DNA of 64,000 nucleotides from Murdochiella massiliensis (GCF_900059565.1 NZ_FIZW01000002.1:992001-1056000), one strand, 5' to 3'; counted from the first letter of the stretch, positions 51,871 through 61,311 are shown. Notes: generated by a model from the letters alone, not told the origin. Program-made: numbers and translations.

Positions 51871-52809
51871 ATGACAAATCAAACAAAAAAAGCAACGCAA
51901 GTACCGACGCTTTCTCCGGCAAATCAGATGAAAGACTTGATGAGCAATCAGGCGATGATGAGCCTGTTCTCACAATCCCTGGGCGAAAACGCGAATAATT
52001 TTGTCACATCTTTGATTGAGTTATACAGTGACCCGGAAGGGACACTCAAAGAGTGTGAGGCAAAAGAGGTAGCGCTGGAAGCCTTAAAGGCGGCAACGCT
52101 GAAACTTCCGATCAACAAGGGGCTGGGGTTTGCCTATATTGTCCCATACAACAAAAACAAAAAGGCGGGCGGGAAGTGGATTAAAGAACCGCACCCGCAG
52201 TTTCAGATTGGCTACAAAGGATATGTGCAGCTTGCCATGCGCACTGGGCAGTACAAAACGATCCATGCGGGCGTGGTGTATGAGGGAATGCAGGTCGAAG
52301 AAAATTATTTGACTGGAGAAGTACAGATTACCGGACAGAAAACCTCTGATAAGCCCATCGGATATTTTGCGTATTTTCGACTCATTAACGGATTTGAAAA
52401 AACAGTCTATTGGTCGGTTGAGCGCGTGAAAGAACATGCCGCGAAATTTTCGCAGACCTATAAAACTATGGAAAACGCCAAAAAGAAAGACTATTACAAC
52501 GCAGACAAGTATGTTTGGGACGCGCATTTTGATGAAATGGCGATGAAAACATTAGTGCGTCGTCTCTTGGCAAAATATGGCGTTCTATCCACGGAAATGC
52601 AGCAGGCAGAGATGAGCGATGTTGACGACCGCATGAGCTGGGAGATACAGGAACAGGCGAATCAGGAAGAATTTCACACTATGGCGATTCAAGAATCCGT
52701 CGATCCGGAAACCGGTGAGATTCAGGAATCCAAAAAATCAGACAATGATTTCTTGGGATCAGATTTTGTCCCGATTGACTTTAACGACAAGACGAAAGCG
52801 CCGTTCTGA
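51871..52809 (+). CDS. recT: RecT single-strand annealing protein
   Basis: 312 residues, RecT family: FAYIVPYNKNKK, then HPQFQIGYKGYVQLAMRTG and the core ending YFAYFRLINGFEKTVYW in segments. Anneals single strands for phage recombination. The C-terminal region (about 250-312) is acidic and probably flexible. Stop shares a base with the MBL start (TGATG), pointing to coupled expression. Confidence 0.94.
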   Translation: MTNQTKKATQVPTLSPANQMKDLMSNQAMMSLFSQSLGENANNFVTSLIELYSDPEGTLKECEAKEVALEALKAATLKLPINKGLGFAYIVPYNKNKKAGGKWIKEPHPQFQIGYKGYVQLAMRTGQYKTIHAGVVYEGMQVEENYLTGEVQITGQKTSDKPIGYFAYFRLINGFEKTVYWSVERVKEHAAKFSQTYKTMENAKKKDYYNADKYVWDAHFDEMAMKTLVRRLLAKYGVLSTEMQQAEMSDVDDRMSWEIQEQANQEEFHTMAIQESVDPETGEIQESKKSDNDFLGSDFVPIDFNDKTKAPF

Positions 52810-53525
52810 TGGAGATTTATGTGTTGGGTTCCGGAAGCAGCGGAAATGCGTATCTGATTTCGGATGGCAAGGCCACGCTTTTACTGGAGTGTGGCCTACC
52901 GTGGAAAGCCTTACAGAAGGCGCTGCGATACCGTGTAACAGCTATCGACGCCTGCCTTCTCACGCATGAGCATATGGATCACGCGAAGAGCGCGCAGCAT
53001 TTAGCTGACTATGGAATCAAGGTGTATATGAGCGAAGGAACTAAGCAGGCATTGAACGCTGAGGAGCATAATTTCCGTACCTTTTTTATACAGGCGCCGT
53101 GCCGGTATCTGTCCGTAGCGATAAAGAGCTTTCTCATAAGTCCTTTCCATACGATTCATGACGCCGCGGAACCCGTCGGATTTCTAATACAATCCCAAAA
53201 AACAGGAGAGCGGCTTGTGTTTATAACAGATAGCGCATATTGCCAGTATCGCTTTACAGGCATTGACTTCTGGATGATTGAGGTGAATTACGTAAAATCG
53301 ATTCTTGACGCGAACACGGTGGACGGGGCGGTTAACTTAAATCGAAGACAGCGAACCGTGCAAAGCCATATGTCCTTAGATACGGCGGTAGAGATGTTAC
53401 GGTCATCAAATGCAAGCATGGCAAAGGTAATCTACTGTGTGCATTTGTCCGATAAAAACAGCGACGAAGAAGTAATTAAGCGTGTGATGGTGGAGTCTTT
53501 CGGGGTTCCGGTGGTGACTTGTTAA
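52809..53525 (+). CDS. Phage MBL-fold hydrolase (WalJ-like)
   Basis: 238 residues with GSGSSGNAYLI and the metal motif THEHMDHAKS, then FHTIHDAAEPVGF and TDSAYCQ, and a late VHLSDKNSDE. It is a paralogue of the host protein at 30.7 kb, about 60 residues shorter. Its coupling to recT suggests it takes the place of the RecE-type exonuclease; that function is inferred from context. Confidence 0.88.
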   Translation: MEIYVLGSGSSGNAYLISDGKATLLLECGLPWKALQKALRYRVTAIDACLLTHEHMDHAKSAQHLADYGIKVYMSEGTKQALNAEEHNFRTFFIQAPCRYLSVAIKSFLISPFHTIHDAAEPVGFLIQSQKTGERLVFITDSAYCQYRFTGIDFWMIEVNYVKSILDANTVDGAVNLNRRQRTVQSHMSLDTAVEMLRSSNASMAKVIYCVHLSDKNSDEEVIKRVMVESFGVPVVTC

Positions 53526-53537
53526 GGGGGTGATGCA

Positions 53538-54002
53538 GTGGCACGTCCGACAAAGCAGGGGCTGGATTATTTCCCCTTGGATGTCGGGTTGTTCGAGGAT
53601 ATAAAGATACGGCGATTAAAAAAAGACTGCGGGAATCAAGCCATTTCGATACTCATCGCGATTTTCTGTATTGCTTATCGAGACGAGGGGTACTACGTGG
53701 AAATCAACAGCGATGTGACATTCCTCATAGCTGAGACATTCGGCGTGAGCGAGGATGCAGTGGAGAAGATTGTCGAGAAGGCGATCCAAGTTGGCATATT
53801 TGATTCCGGCAAGTTTAATACCTACAAAATATTAACCTCAAGAGATATTCAAGAGCGATATTTTGCCGCAGCATCGCGGAAGACCGCGGTGTTAGTCCAT
53901 AGGGATTTTGTATGCGATGGAGTAAATGTATGCAATAACGCTGTTTATGTCGACAATAACCCGATAAATGTATTCAATAATCCACAAAGTAAAGGAGAGT
54001 AA
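53538..54002 (+). CDS. DUF4373 (Lin1244/Lin1753) replication-associated protein
   Basis: 154 residues. The N-terminal GLDYFPLDVGLFEDIKIRRLKKDCG is the Lin1244/Lin1753 domain seen at the front of phage replication initiators, and a winged-helix-like part follows. GTG start behind GGGGGTGATG. It is shorter than two-domain initiators; the DnaD-like partner gene comes next. Its stop lies inside a short AGTAAAGG-type repeat (53989-54020). Confidence 0.85.
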   Translation: MARPTKQGLDYFPLDVGLFEDIKIRRLKKDCGNQAISILIAIFCIAYRDEGYYVEINSDVTFLIAETFGVSEDAVEKIVEKAIQVGIFDSGKFNTYKILTSRDIQERYFAAASRKTAVLVHRDFVCDGVNVCNNAVYVDNNPINVFNNPQSKGE

Positions 54003-54156
54003 AGGAAAGTAAAGTAAAGATATATGTTTTAAGTTATTACACTACTACGAATAGTAATGTGATCTTAAATATTTACTCTATGGCGTATAAGTCTCATAAC
54101 TTCAAGATATGAGGTTTATAAAGCACGGCACATAGAACGAAAGGAGGTGCCTGCGC
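54003..54156. other. Non-coding stretch with a 12-base dyad
   Basis: 154 A/T-rich bases between two replication genes. Arms at 54087-54098 and 54108-54119 pair with two mismatches. AGTAAAGG-like repeats continue to about 54020. Position between initiator-like genes makes a phage replication origin possible, but no iterons were identified. Confidence 0.4.
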
Positions 54157-54630
54157 GTGGTTAGTACAGGCAAAGTGGAACAGGCTTATCAACAACATTT
54201 CTGTCATCAGCCAATCATGCCACATATAAGCCATCTCATTTTCACAACGGTTGCGCAACATGGAGAGGACGCTGTACTGAATATGATGCGCGAGCTATAT
54301 CGGCGAGGAACAACGGATGTTAGTTTTGCCTATATCGCAAGAGCCTTAGACGGGAATGCGGCACGTGAGAGCGCGAGAAAAGCGAGAGACCCTGCAGCGT
54401 TACAGGACGATTCCTTCAAGTCCGATGCACAGAAGGAACGTGAAAAGCAGTGGCTTCGTGATGGCGTCGCAAGAAATCGGAGAGCCCTTAGCGTTAATGG
54501 GTACCTGAGCGGCTTGGCACGCGAGGCGGCGGGAAAAGAGACTGTCTGGGAAATCGACAGCTGGATCAAGAATGGCGGGAAGCGTCCGAATGAGGCGATA
54601 AAGAGACTGGGGGGGATTCTATGCAAATAA
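54157..54630 (+). CDS. DnaD-like or replisome accessory phage protein
   Basis: 157 residues from GTG 54157 behind AAAGGAGG. Middle segment HGEDAVLNMMRELYRRG followed by FAYIARALDG resembles the tail of DnaD/DnaB-2 domains (YIEKIL-type), and residues 85-125 are basic. No confident family; position after the initiator-like gene supports a replication role. Confidence 0.6.
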   Translation: MVSTGKVEQAYQQHFCHQPIMPHISHLIFTTVAQHGEDAVLNMMRELYRRGTTDVSFAYIARALDGNAARESARKARDPAALQDDSFKSDAQKEREKQWLRDGVARNRRALSVNGYLSGLAREAAGKETVWEIDSWIKNGGKRPNEAIKRLGGILCK

Positions 54631-54986
54631 CAAATAAAGAGCTTGGGATTGATAATCCTTGGTTTTCAACGATAAAGACGGACTTAGACATTGCGATTCG
54701 TTCAGCGGTACTTGCTGCGGGAGAAGGACGAAAGACAAAAGTGTCGGTCACGATGAATTTTGACGAAGGCACGGTATATGACGATATGCCGCCGCTTGGA
54801 GAAAACGAAAAACTGATAAGCCCAATTGACTACAAGATTAAAGTCACAGCGCAGGATGATGTTTTTAATCGCGACGACTCCACGGTTGGCCTTATGGTTA
54901 CGACGGCGGAAAGCGGACAAATGACAGCAAGAAAAGCGGGCGCGCAGATGAATATGTTTGACGACTACGAGGACAGCGAAGAATGA
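54621..54986 (+). CDS. Phage protein with possible sliding-clamp motif
   Basis: 121 residues, mostly beta, overlapping the previous gene by 10 bases. The C terminus QMNMFDDYEDSEE resembles the clamp-binding pentapeptide QLxLF followed by an acidic tail, like those on single-strand-binding and replication proteins. Family not recognised. Confidence 0.6.
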   Translation: MQITNKELGIDNPWFSTIKTDLDIAIRSAVLAAGEGRKTKVSVTMNFDEGTVYDDMPPLGENEKLISPIDYKIKVTAQDDVFNRDDSTVGLMVTTAESGQMTARKAGAQMNMFDDYEDSEE

Positions 54987-55393
54987 AAGTGAAATTCACC
55001 ATTCCCGGCGTCCCCATCCCGAAAGCGAGACCGCGCGTTGTCAGGGGGCACGCTTTTACACCGAAAAAGACGAAAGATTACGAGACGCTTGTAAAAGACG
55101 TCTACCGATTGACCGTCGGCGAGTACTTGGGCGACTCCGCGATCGTCGCAATGATTGATTTATATTTCCCCATACCGGAAAGCTACTCAAAGAGCAAGAA
55201 GAGACGCATTGCAAACGGCGAGATAAAGCATACGAAGCGCCCGGATGTGGACAATTGCGCAAAGGCGATACTGGATGCGCTAAACGAGATTGCTTACAAG
55301 GACGATTCGCAGATCGTCGAAAGTCGCATCACAAAGCACTATGCGATAGACGGAGAGACGCGGGCGGAGGTCGTGCTGGAAGAGGTGTTTTGA
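54983..55393 (+). CDS. rusA: RusA-type Holliday junction resolvase
   Basis: 136 residues. FTIPGVPIPKARPRV at the N terminus and KRPDVDNCAKAILDALNEI with a following KDDSQI carry the conserved aspartates. Resolves junctions from replication or recombination. ATGA overlap with the previous gene and one-base overlap with the next. Confidence 0.93.
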   Translation: MKVKFTIPGVPIPKARPRVVRGHAFTPKKTKDYETLVKDVYRLTVGEYLGDSAIVAMIDLYFPIPESYSKSKKRRIANGEIKHTKRPDVDNCAKAILDALNEIAYKDDSQIVESRITKHYAIDGETRAEVVLEEVF

Positions 55394-55719
55394 TGAGAAA
55401 AGGCGAGAAAAAGAAAAAGGAGCCGCTCTACCAAGTGACACTATCGCAGATTGAGCAGTACAAGCGCATGGGCTATCAGCAGGCTGTAAGCGAGTGCGTG
55501 ACGCTTCTGTTTTGGATGACCTACATCGCGCTACGAGATGAATTTCACTTTGGAAAAACGAGAATGCTTCGCGTCATGCGCAGATTAGGCAGTATGGTGG
55601 GCGACCTGCAAGCAGGATATTTTGACTTGTTAGATTGTCGCATTGAGCTAAAGCGCGAGATCGGTGTCGATATTGGGGACAGGGGAATTTTCATTCCGGA
55701 CGACGAGGAGAAGAAATGA
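55393..55719 (+). CDS. Phage protein, unknown
   Basis: 108 residues from ATG 55393, which overlaps the RusA stop. Lysine-rich start and alpha-helical body (TLSQIEQYKRMGYQQAVSEC, then LGSMVGDLQAGYFDLLD). No family recognised; it sits between resolvase and DUF4406 genes. Confidence 0.7.
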   Translation: MRKGEKKKKEPLYQVTLSQIEQYKRMGYQQAVSECVTLLFWMTYIALRDEFHFGKTRMLRVMRRLGSMVGDLQAGYFDLLDCRIELKREIGVDIGDRGIFIPDDEEKK

Positions 55720-56075
55720 CAGGGAATACGAACGAAAAACGAAAACTCGCATACATCTGCGCACCATACGCAGGAGATGTGGAGAAAAATAAAAAGGTCG
55801 CGATCGATTTTGGAAAAATGGCGCACGAGAAAGGCTTTCTGCCTATCATTCCACATCTTCTTTTCCCTTATCTGGACGATGAGACAGACCGGGGAGAGGC
55901 GATGTCGATGTGCCTTGAGGTGGTAGAGAAGTGTGACGCTCTTTTCGTCTTGTCTGATGTGATCACCAGCGGTATGAAAATGGAGATTGACCTGGCGAAG
56001 AAGAAAGGGATGCTGATTTCTCAGTTTTACCGCTTGGGCGAATCTGTCTTTGCCGAGGATAGGCTCATACAGTGA
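55716..56075 (+). CDS. DUF4406/nucleoside deoxyribosyltransferase-like protein
   Basis: 119 residues of the TIR-like deoxyribosyltransferase fold: AYICAPYAGDVEKN, FLPIIPHLLFPYLDD and LFVLSDVITSGMKMEIDLAK. Found in many phages; may hydrolyse or exchange nucleoside sugars, function not proven. ATGA overlap with the preceding gene. Confidence 0.82.
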   Translation: MTGNTNEKRKLAYICAPYAGDVEKNKKVAIDFGKMAHEKGFLPIIPHLLFPYLDDETDRGEAMSMCLEVVEKCDALFVLSDVITSGMKMEIDLAKKKGMLISQFYRLGESVFAEDRLIQ

Positions 56076-56114
56076 AGAATCGATCGGCGCATCGAGACGA
56101 GATGGGAGGTGTGG

Positions 56115-56531
56115 ATGCTCACAAGAAAGCAATTAGAATCTGTGCACGCCATAAGGCGTCGGATTGAGCGAGATGAGGCGGAGCTTAAGGAACTGGAAGA
56201 AGATCCGCCTTGCGACGTGCAAGCACTCTCCCTATCTCTTAATCCGGCGCACTCGAACTTCCCGCGCGGCATTGACGGAGCGCTCGCGTCATACATCGAC
56301 AAGAAGAATCGTTATCGGCAGCGGATTTTAGACAGGAGACGGTACCTGATTAGCCTACTGGAAGAGATTGACTGCTTCATCGCCTCTCTTGCGGATCCAC
56401 GAGAGCAAGAGATCGTTGAGCTGAGATGCAAGGAATGTTTGACGTTTGAGGAGATAGGAATCAGGACAAATTGGTCGGTGTCGACGACGAGACGAAGGTA
56501 CTACAACGCAATTTCATCGCTCGAAAAATGA
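56115..56531 (+). CDS. ArpU/DUF1492-like late transcription regulator
   Basis: 138 residues from ATG 56115 (GGGAGG five bases upstream; GTG 56109 is too close). Helical N-terminal half, then a sigma-region-4-like helix-turn-helix, ELRCKECLTFEEIGIRTNWSVSTTRRRYYN. In related phages such proteins activate the late (packaging and morphogenesis) promoter, which would lie just downstream before the terminase genes. Confidence 0.8.
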   Translation: MLTRKQLESVHAIRRRIERDEAELKELEEDPPCDVQALSLSLNPAHSNFPRGIDGALASYIDKKNRYRQRILDRRRYLISLLEEIDCFIASLADPREQEIVELRCKECLTFEEIGIRTNWSVSTTRRRYYNAISSLEK

Positions 56532-56607
56532 ACAATTTGACCAGTTGAGATGTGTTATTGTGATAGCGGGTAGTGAATTGTACTGATTCAACAATCCACG
56601 TCATGAT

Positions 56608-56646
56608 AAAAGCGTGCTCGCAGTTTTGTGGGCGCGCTTTTATTTT
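56608..56646 (+). terminator. Terminator before the terminase genes
   Basis: Ten-base-pair stem (56608-56617 and 56632-56641) with one T-G pair, a 14-base loop and TATTTT after it. It divides early from late genes. The 205-base gap 56532-56736 holds this and possibly the late promoter (TTGACC near 56539, no good -10). Confidence 0.7.
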
Positions 56647-56736
56647 GGCGATGGAAAAGCGTCAGCCTCTTTTTGTGTCTATCGTTTTACTGGAGAAAAT
56701 GCCAATTTATGTCGATTTTTAAGGGGGTGATCATGG

Positions 56737-57117
56737 ATGGCATCAAAACAGACGAAGGCCATAATTCTAATGGTCACAACGGAGAAAAAGCAAAAAGAAA
56801 TTGCCAAGGAAATTGGCGTCAATGAAGCAACGATTTCGAGATGGAAAAAACAAGAGGATTTTAATAAAGCGAAGAAGGACTATGAGCGCGAATATCTAAG
56901 TTCATTATCTGCAAAGGCGTTGCGAACATTAGCAGAATTACTTGACTCTAACACGGACTATGTTCGTTTGGCAGCGGCGAAAGACATTCTTGACCGCACA
57001 GGATACAAGCCGACAGAAAGCATTGAAATGATCCGCCCGGTTGAAGAAACGGCGGAAAGCTTGGCTAAGCTTATTGAAAAGCAAAAGGCGGTGCAATATG
57101 CCGGCCAAGATGGATGA
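56737..57117 (+). CDS. Terminase small subunit
   Basis: 126 residues. A helix-turn-helix at the N terminus (QKEIAKEIGVNEATISRWKK) and a helical oligomerisation region with DYVRLAAAKDILDRTGYKP fit the phBC6A51-type small terminase, which recognises the packaging site. Overlaps the large subunit gene by 20 bases. Confidence 0.88.
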   Translation: MASKQTKAIILMVTTEKKQKEIAKEIGVNEATISRWKKQEDFNKAKKDYEREYLSSLSAKALRTLAELLDSNTDYVRLAAAKDILDRTGYKPTESIEMIRPVEETAESLAKLIEKQKAVQYAGQDG

Positions 57118-58372
57118 GATCATTAAGCTATTGGTCAATGATCCGTATTTAGTCGCAAAAGCAGTTGGGTTCAAGGATTTTCGTGAGTGGCCGCATAACG
57201 ACTGGCTAAAGAAGATCCTGTTCGCAGATAACACGGTTACTACTATACAGGCCCATCGTGGCAGTTATAAAACGACGGCGCTATCCGTGGCAGTGGCCCT
57301 TTTCATGGTTATGTATCCAACAAAAACCATTTTCTTGGTGAGAAAAACGGAGGGCGATGTAGCCACATTTGTATCACAGGTGAAAAATATTCTGGGGAAT
57401 CAAGTGCTACGTGAAATGGCAAAGGCACTGTATGGGATAGATCTTCACTTTTCAAAATCTTCAATGCTGTCGCTTGATACGAATCTAAATTCCGGCGTCA
57501 AAGGGGCTTATCAGTTTGACACGGTATCACTTTCCGGATCGCTAACCGGAAAGCACGCTGACTGGGTAATCACGGATGATATTGTGACGCTTAGAGATCG
57601 CATCTCAAGAGCGGAGAGAGAGCATACAAAAGAAATGTACATGGAGCTCCAAAACGTGGTAAACCGAGGCGGACGTATTACTAATCTCGGAACGCCATGG
57701 CATAAAGAAGACGCCTTTCAGCTGATGGGCGAGATTGACCGCTATAGTATCTACGACACGGGGATGATTGACCACGAGCAGGAAAAAAGGCTTCGCCAGT
57801 CCATGTCACCGTCCCTCTTCGCGGCAAACTATGAGTTAAAGCACATCGCGGATGAAGAGGCGATGTTTGATGCACCGAGATTTTATGAAGGAGACAGCGC
57901 GGACATCTACGACGGCACGTCTCACATTGATGCGGCATATGGTGGAAGTGACTACACAGCATTTACCATCGCCAAGCGCATTGATGATGAGAAGATCATC
58001 GTCTTTGGCAAGTTATGGCCAAAGCACGTCGATGATTGCTTAGGCGAGATCGAGGCGTTTCACAAAGCCTTCCGGGCCGGAACGGTCTACACTGAAAAGA
58101 ACGCGGATAAGGGCTACCTACTGAAGGAACTCATGCGACGAGGGATTCCGGCTGGAAACTACAACGAAACGATGAACAAATTCATAAAAATCAGCACGCA
58201 CCTACGATCCAATTGGTCGCGTGTTTATTTTTTGCGCGAGACGGATCCGGAGTATGTCCAGCAGGTATTAGACTACACCGAGAACGCGGAGCACGACGAC
58301 GCACCGGATAGCCTCGCCTGCATCATGCGACGGCTCGAAAATGGCGTTAAGTTAAGGACGTTTAGACTATGA
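57098..58372 (+). CDS. Terminase large subunit
   Basis: 424 residues from ATG 57098. ATPase part: deviant Walker A HRGSYKTTALS, Walker B DWVITDDIV and coupling motif NLGTPWHKED. RNase H-like nuclease part: HIDAAYGGSDYTA, VYTEKNADKG and HDDAPDSLA hold the acidic metal ligands. Packages DNA into the head with the portal. Slightly short for the family but complete. Confidence 0.94.
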   Translation: MPAKMDEIIKLLVNDPYLVAKAVGFKDFREWPHNDWLKKILFADNTVTTIQAHRGSYKTTALSVAVALFMVMYPTKTIFLVRKTEGDVATFVSQVKNILGNQVLREMAKALYGIDLHFSKSSMLSLDTNLNSGVKGAYQFDTVSLSGSLTGKHADWVITDDIVTLRDRISRAEREHTKEMYMELQNVVNRGGRITNLGTPWHKEDAFQLMGEIDRYSIYDTGMIDHEQEKRLRQSMSPSLFAANYELKHIADEEAMFDAPRFYEGDSADIYDGTSHIDAAYGGSDYTAFTIAKRIDDEKIIVFGKLWPKHVDDCLGEIEAFHKAFRAGTVYTEKNADKGYLLKELMRRGIPAGNYNETMNKFIKISTHLRSNWSRVYFLRETDPEYVQQVLDYTENAEHDDAPDSLACIMRRLENGVKLRTFRL

Positions 58373-58385
58373 GAAGGGAACAGAG

Positions 58386-59816
58386 ATGATCAGTGAATGC
58401 GCAGTAGAAAACCTGCTAAATAATTTTAGACGGCGAAAGAATCGGCCTCTTCTTCTGCCGACGACACTTCGGGCAAATCCGGAAGAGGAAATGAAAGAGC
58501 CTTCTATTCGAGAAATCAAGAAGTGGATTGGAAAGCACGAGAAGGGAATTCTTCGATACGACTATCTGGAAAAGCTCTATCAAGGCTTTCACGACATTTT
58601 CTTCGCACCGGAAAAAGAAGCATGGAAGCCGGACAACCGCCTTGCAGTCAATTTTCCGCGCTATATCACAGAGACCTTCTGTGGATATGGCTATGGCATC
58701 CCGATAAAAGTGACTCACCCGGATGAAAAAGTGGACACTGTGATTCAGGATTTTGGGCGCGGAAACGAAATTACAGATCATAATTCCGAGATGGTGCGGA
58801 AGTGCTGTATCTACGGGCACGCCTATGAGTATATGTATCAAAATGAACGAGCGGAGACAAAAATTACAGCCTGTTCGCCGAAGAATGTGGTCGTTGTTTA
58901 CGCCAATGACATGACAGGCCGTGCGCTCTTCGCTATTCGATACGGCTATAAATCCGCAGAAGAATACGAGGACAAAGAAGACGCTATCAAGTACAGCGGC
59001 GAGCCGTTCGGTGAGATTCTGTATCGCGACCGCATTGTCCACTTCTCGGATGGAAAAATCGGCGAGGAAAAGCCGAATCCGTATGGATACATTCCCATTG
59101 TTGAGTGGCGTCTAAACGATGATCGAATTGGAATCTATGAGCAGGTGGCAGGGCTTGTTGAAAGCTACAATTTCACGATTGCAGAGAAAGCAAACGACGT
59201 TGACGCCTTCGCTGAGGCATATCTTGAAATCCTCGGTGCAGAGGTGGACGAGGAAGGTGTTCGCCGCATTCGAGACGACCGTGTAATCAATTTTTTTGGC
59301 GGTGATAGCGCAAAAGATGTTCTGGTTCAATTCTTGCAGAAGCCGACGGCGGATGGGACGCAAGAGAACCTTCTGAACCGCTTAGAAAACCTGATCTATC
59401 AAATCAGCATGGTCGCCAACATTACGGACGATAGCTTCGGAACGTCAACGACGGGCGTCGCCTTAGCCTACAAGCTGCAGGCGATGAGCAATCTCGCAAC
59501 GACATTTGATCGCAAGATCGAAAAAAGCCTAAGAAAGCGCTATAAGATTTTCTGCAGTTTATCAACGAATACATCAAACGTTGACGCCTACCGAGATATT
59601 GAGATCCAGTTCACACGAAACATTCCGCGAAACATTGCCGAGGAGGCGCAGGTCGCACAGACTGTTGAGGGGATTGTTTCGCGAGAGTCGCAATTATCTC
59701 TTCTGTCTTTCATTCGCGATCCAAAAGCGGAGATAAAGAAGGTCGAAGAGGAGAGCCGCGCAGAAATTCCTACCGACGATCCTTTCCACATGGTGACAGA
59801 AAATGGCGAAAAATAG
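58386..59816 (+). CDS. Portal protein (SPP1 gp6-like)
   Basis: 476 residues; the ring through which DNA enters the head. Typical stretches are PDNRLAVNFPRYITETFCGYGYG, ACSPKNVVVVYAND and a central IPIVEWRLND with helical LVESYNFTIAEKAND and the tunnel region before the C terminus. Stop overlaps the MuF gene by 14 bases, as in SPP1-like head modules. Confidence 0.92.
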   Translation: MISECAVENLLNNFRRRKNRPLLLPTTLRANPEEEMKEPSIREIKKWIGKHEKGILRYDYLEKLYQGFHDIFFAPEKEAWKPDNRLAVNFPRYITETFCGYGYGIPIKVTHPDEKVDTVIQDFGRGNEITDHNSEMVRKCCIYGHAYEYMYQNERAETKITACSPKNVVVVYANDMTGRALFAIRYGYKSAEEYEDKEDAIKYSGEPFGEILYRDRIVHFSDGKIGEEKPNPYGYIPIVEWRLNDDRIGIYEQVAGLVESYNFTIAEKANDVDAFAEAYLEILGAEVDEEGVRRIRDDRVINFFGGDSAKDVLVQFLQKPTADGTQENLLNRLENLIYQISMVANITDDSFGTSTTGVALAYKLQAMSNLATTFDRKIEKSLRKRYKIFCSLSTNTSNVDAYRDIEIQFTRNIPRNIAEEAQVAQTVEGIVSRESQLSLLSFIRDPKAEIKKVEEESRAEIPTDDPFHMVTENGEK

Positions 59817-61311
59817 AGGAATCAAAACAGAAGATCGCTACTGGGACGCACGCGAGCGGGAGATGAAAAATCTCATTCAGCAAGAGAAATTTCTAAAGCG
59901 CTACGATAAAAACGTCAAGGAAATCTATCGCCGAATGCTCTATGACGCGCAGAAAGAGATTGACGCTTTCTATGGCCGCTACGCCTCAAAAGAAGGAATC
60001 ACGATTAGCGAGGCAAAGAAGCGCGTCTCCAGAATGGACGTTGAAGCCTTTAGTAAGACGGCAAAGCACATGGTTGAAGCGAAGGACTTCTCACCGCAGG
60101 CGAATGCATCGCTCCGCCTATACAATCTCACCATGAAGGTCAACCGACTGGAGCTACTAAAGGCGAGGATCGGATTGCGTCTTGTTGATGGCTTTGATGA
60201 GATCGATAAGCTGACGGAGATGCTCCTGGCAAATGCCGGGGTGGATGAATTTAAGCGCCAGGCAGGAATCCTTGGAGAAAGCGTGATCAATCCAGAACAA
60301 AAGGCAGAGGCGATCGCGAATAGCTCCTTTCAAAATGCGAATTTCAGTGATCGCATCTGGATGTATCAAGACCAGCTCCGCAACGAAATCGCAAACGACC
60401 TTAGAAGCGGACTCATACAAGGAAAAAGCTCGCAGGAAATGGCAAGGAAACTACGCAGACGCTTCGGCGTCTCCATGTATAACGCCTCACGTCTGGCACG
60501 AACCGAAATGGCGCGTGTACAGACGGAAGCGCAGATGCAGTCCTTTGAGAGAAACGGATATACGCACTATGTTTTCATCGCAAGAGAGAGCGCTTGCGAT
60601 CATTGCGCGCCGCTTGATGGAAAGATTTTCGCAGTAAAAGACATTCGACCGGGCGTGAATGCGCCGCCCATCCATCCGCACTGTTTCTGCTCCATTGCAG
60701 CGGCAACAACTGAACAGGTGCAAGCGAAAGAGTTAGCAGGAAAACATATTGAACGAATGAAAAAGGTTGAGCCGAAAATAACGTCCGATCTTTCAACAAT
60801 TGCAGCGGAAACGAATGCGCAGATGGCTGGGCTTGAATACAGGCTAAAGACGGAGGACAGCTTAGCGCGTAAAATTTCCAAGGACGCCGATGAGAAGAGC
60901 GTTTCACTACAAGAAGCAGATAAGAAAATAAGAGACGTGTTGCGATACACTATGCTACGGGATGAGAAGAACTTTACGGATGGCTATTTTGCTACACAAG
61001 ATGCGCTTATCAAGAATGGGTATCGCATAAAACGGGTAAAGAACACTTGGAAAGATGGGGCCGCGTATAAAGGCGTTAACACCATCATCGCCGATTCTCA
61101 AGGCAATGAATTTGAATTACAATTTCACACGAGAAAGTCTCTCGAAGTAAAAGAAGGAGAGCTTCACAAGCTGTATGAAAAACAGAGAACTCTTGATATT
61201 GAAACCCAAAAGGATGAATTCGATTTGTTAACAAATGAGATGATTAATTTAAGTCGAAGTATACCGAATCCGGATGGAGTAAGAAGAATCAAAAGCGAGG
61301 GGATGCTATGA
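59803..61311 (+). CDS. MuF head protein with C-terminal RelA/SpoT-like toxin domain
   Basis: 502 residues. Residues 1-300 are the SPP1 gp7/MuF minor head protein: helical front, then SRLARTEMARVQTEAQMQSF and the ACDHCAPLDGKIF ... HPHCFCSI metal motif. Residues about 345-500 are an extra domain: IRDVLRYTMLRDEKNF, AYKGVNTIIAD and EFELQFHTRKSLEVKEGELH, resembling the (p)ppGpp synthetase fold (compare the RelA EVQIRT and H motifs). MuF-toxin fusions of temperate Firmicute phages are known as a polymorphic toxin class; assignment of the tail to that class is inference from this similarity. A small gene overlaps the stop (ATGA). Confidence 0.85.
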   Translation: MAKNRGIKTEDRYWDAREREMKNLIQQEKFLKRYDKNVKEIYRRMLYDAQKEIDAFYGRYASKEGITISEAKKRVSRMDVEAFSKTAKHMVEAKDFSPQANASLRLYNLTMKVNRLELLKARIGLRLVDGFDEIDKLTEMLLANAGVDEFKRQAGILGESVINPEQKAEAIANSSFQNANFSDRIWMYQDQLRNEIANDLRSGLIQGKSSQEMARKLRRRFGVSMYNASRLARTEMARVQTEAQMQSFERNGYTHYVFIARESACDHCAPLDGKIFAVKDIRPGVNAPPIHPHCFCSIAAATTEQVQAKELAGKHIERMKKVEPKITSDLSTIAAETNAQMAGLEYRLKTEDSLARKISKDADEKSVSLQEADKKIRDVLRYTMLRDEKNFTDGYFATQDALIKNGYRIKRVKNTWKDGAAYKGVNTIIADSQGNEFELQFHTRKSLEVKEGELHKLYEKQRTLDIETQKDEFDLLTNEMINLSRSIPNPDGVRRIKSEGML

